From the NCBI GenBank assembly GCA_016938675.1, contig JAFGUF010000027.1, forward strand, positions 203,134-267,133: a stretch of DNA of 64,000 nt. Reading direction: 5' to 3'. The translations under genes and the position numbers were made by a program. Each line of letters starts with the position of its first letter. Positions within the stretch are counted from its first letter, which is position 1. Source of the DNA: Clostridia bacterium (GTDB lineage: Bacteria > Bacillota > Clostridia > Christensenellales > UMGS416). This document shows positions 63,745 to 64,000 of the stretch, in pieces. The notes under the pieces were generated by a model that did no database searches, had not been told where the DNA came from, and worked only from the letters and a program-made list of their open reading frames with translations.

Positions 63745-64000
63745 TATTTATTACCTTTCACTTTGCGGATAAATTCTAAAAAATTACATAGATGAGCATA
63801 AGAAAAAAGCATTTAAAAAATAATGCGTTTGAGTCAGATAAATACCATCAAATTCGTAAAAGCGGATAATCTTATATCTTCTGCGTTTATAGGACTTTGC
63901 AGCACCAGGACAGCGTGCTTATGATATTCATACAACACTTTCCCATATAAATAATCCAAATAGAAATATGTCACATTTTTAAGTTCGTCTAATTATATAG

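Overview
The window looks like chromosome of an anaerobic low-G+C Gram-positive bacterium of the Clostridia. The evidence is an S-box riboswitch before metK, type III glutamine synthetase, a clostridial-type (Re)-citrate synthase homologue, PadR/HAAS and BlaI/M56 regulatory pairs, S11 D,D-carboxypeptidases, a Na+/glutamate-type symporter, and strong AGGAGG ribosome binding sites with frequent TTG starts. The mix of aminotransferase, threonine-aldolase-like enzyme, glutamate transport and Re-citrate synthase suggests an amino-acid fermenter; the species cannot be named from this stretch.

1-42.6 kb is core genome. In order: two DUF6512-like membrane paralogues; SAM riboswitch and metK; recD2 and a comF-like gene; a PadR/DUF1700 pair; threonine-aldolase-like, aminotransferase and Re-citrate synthase-like genes; a YycJ-type metallo-hydrolase; a BlaI/BlaR1-like pair with two operator dyads; a nitrogen cluster (glnN, a PII gene, amt) whose leaders carry three AATGAC hexaloop hairpins, each overlapping a terminator (an ANTAR-type antitermination signature); tldD/tldE and rarA on the minus strand; tandem D,D-carboxypeptidases; a YhaM-like nuclease, an LCP protein, thioredoxin, a GltS-like carrier, a UPF0280 protein, a PrsW-like protease; the mnmE-mnmG-rsmG operon; a peptidase E-like protein; guaB, two degV paralogues and guaA.

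42.58-59.31 kb is a mobilizable island of about 16.7 kb inserted in the 3' end of guaA. The last 11 bases of guaA (GAGTGGGAGTA) recur at 59297-59307, and the stop codon is kept at both junctions (TAG or TAA). The left part is the mobility module: XRE repressor, divergent consensus promoters sharing an operator-like sequence, a roughly 200-nt structured leader RNA, an AlpA/Xis-like protein, tyrosine integrase, MobC-like protein, RepA-like ATPase, a hairpin-rich candidate oriT, MobV relaxase, ParA and ParB. No conjugation pore or coupling genes are present, so it is an integrative mobilizable element rather than an ICE. The right part, visibly richer in A+T, is defence cargo: a TIR/deoxyribosyltransferase-like protein with a zinc-ribbon/HEPN-like partner; a DpnII/MboI-type GATC restriction-modification operon with its own HTH regulator; a second nuclease/methyltransferase pair; a frameshifted OLD-type ATPase/TOPRIM gene; and a reverse transcriptase preceded by its own promoter and a structured non-coding RNA of about 300 nt and followed by a small putative membrane protein. 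This last cassette is the best candidate for an undescribed system.

59.3-64 kb returns to the chromosome: a zinc-ribbon membrane protein flanked by a 43-bp direct repeat, a MutY glycosylase with an N-terminal DUF1722-like domain, and a DEAD-box RNA helicase with a DbpA-type RNA-binding domain. No tRNA, rRNA, IS element or CRISPR array was seen.
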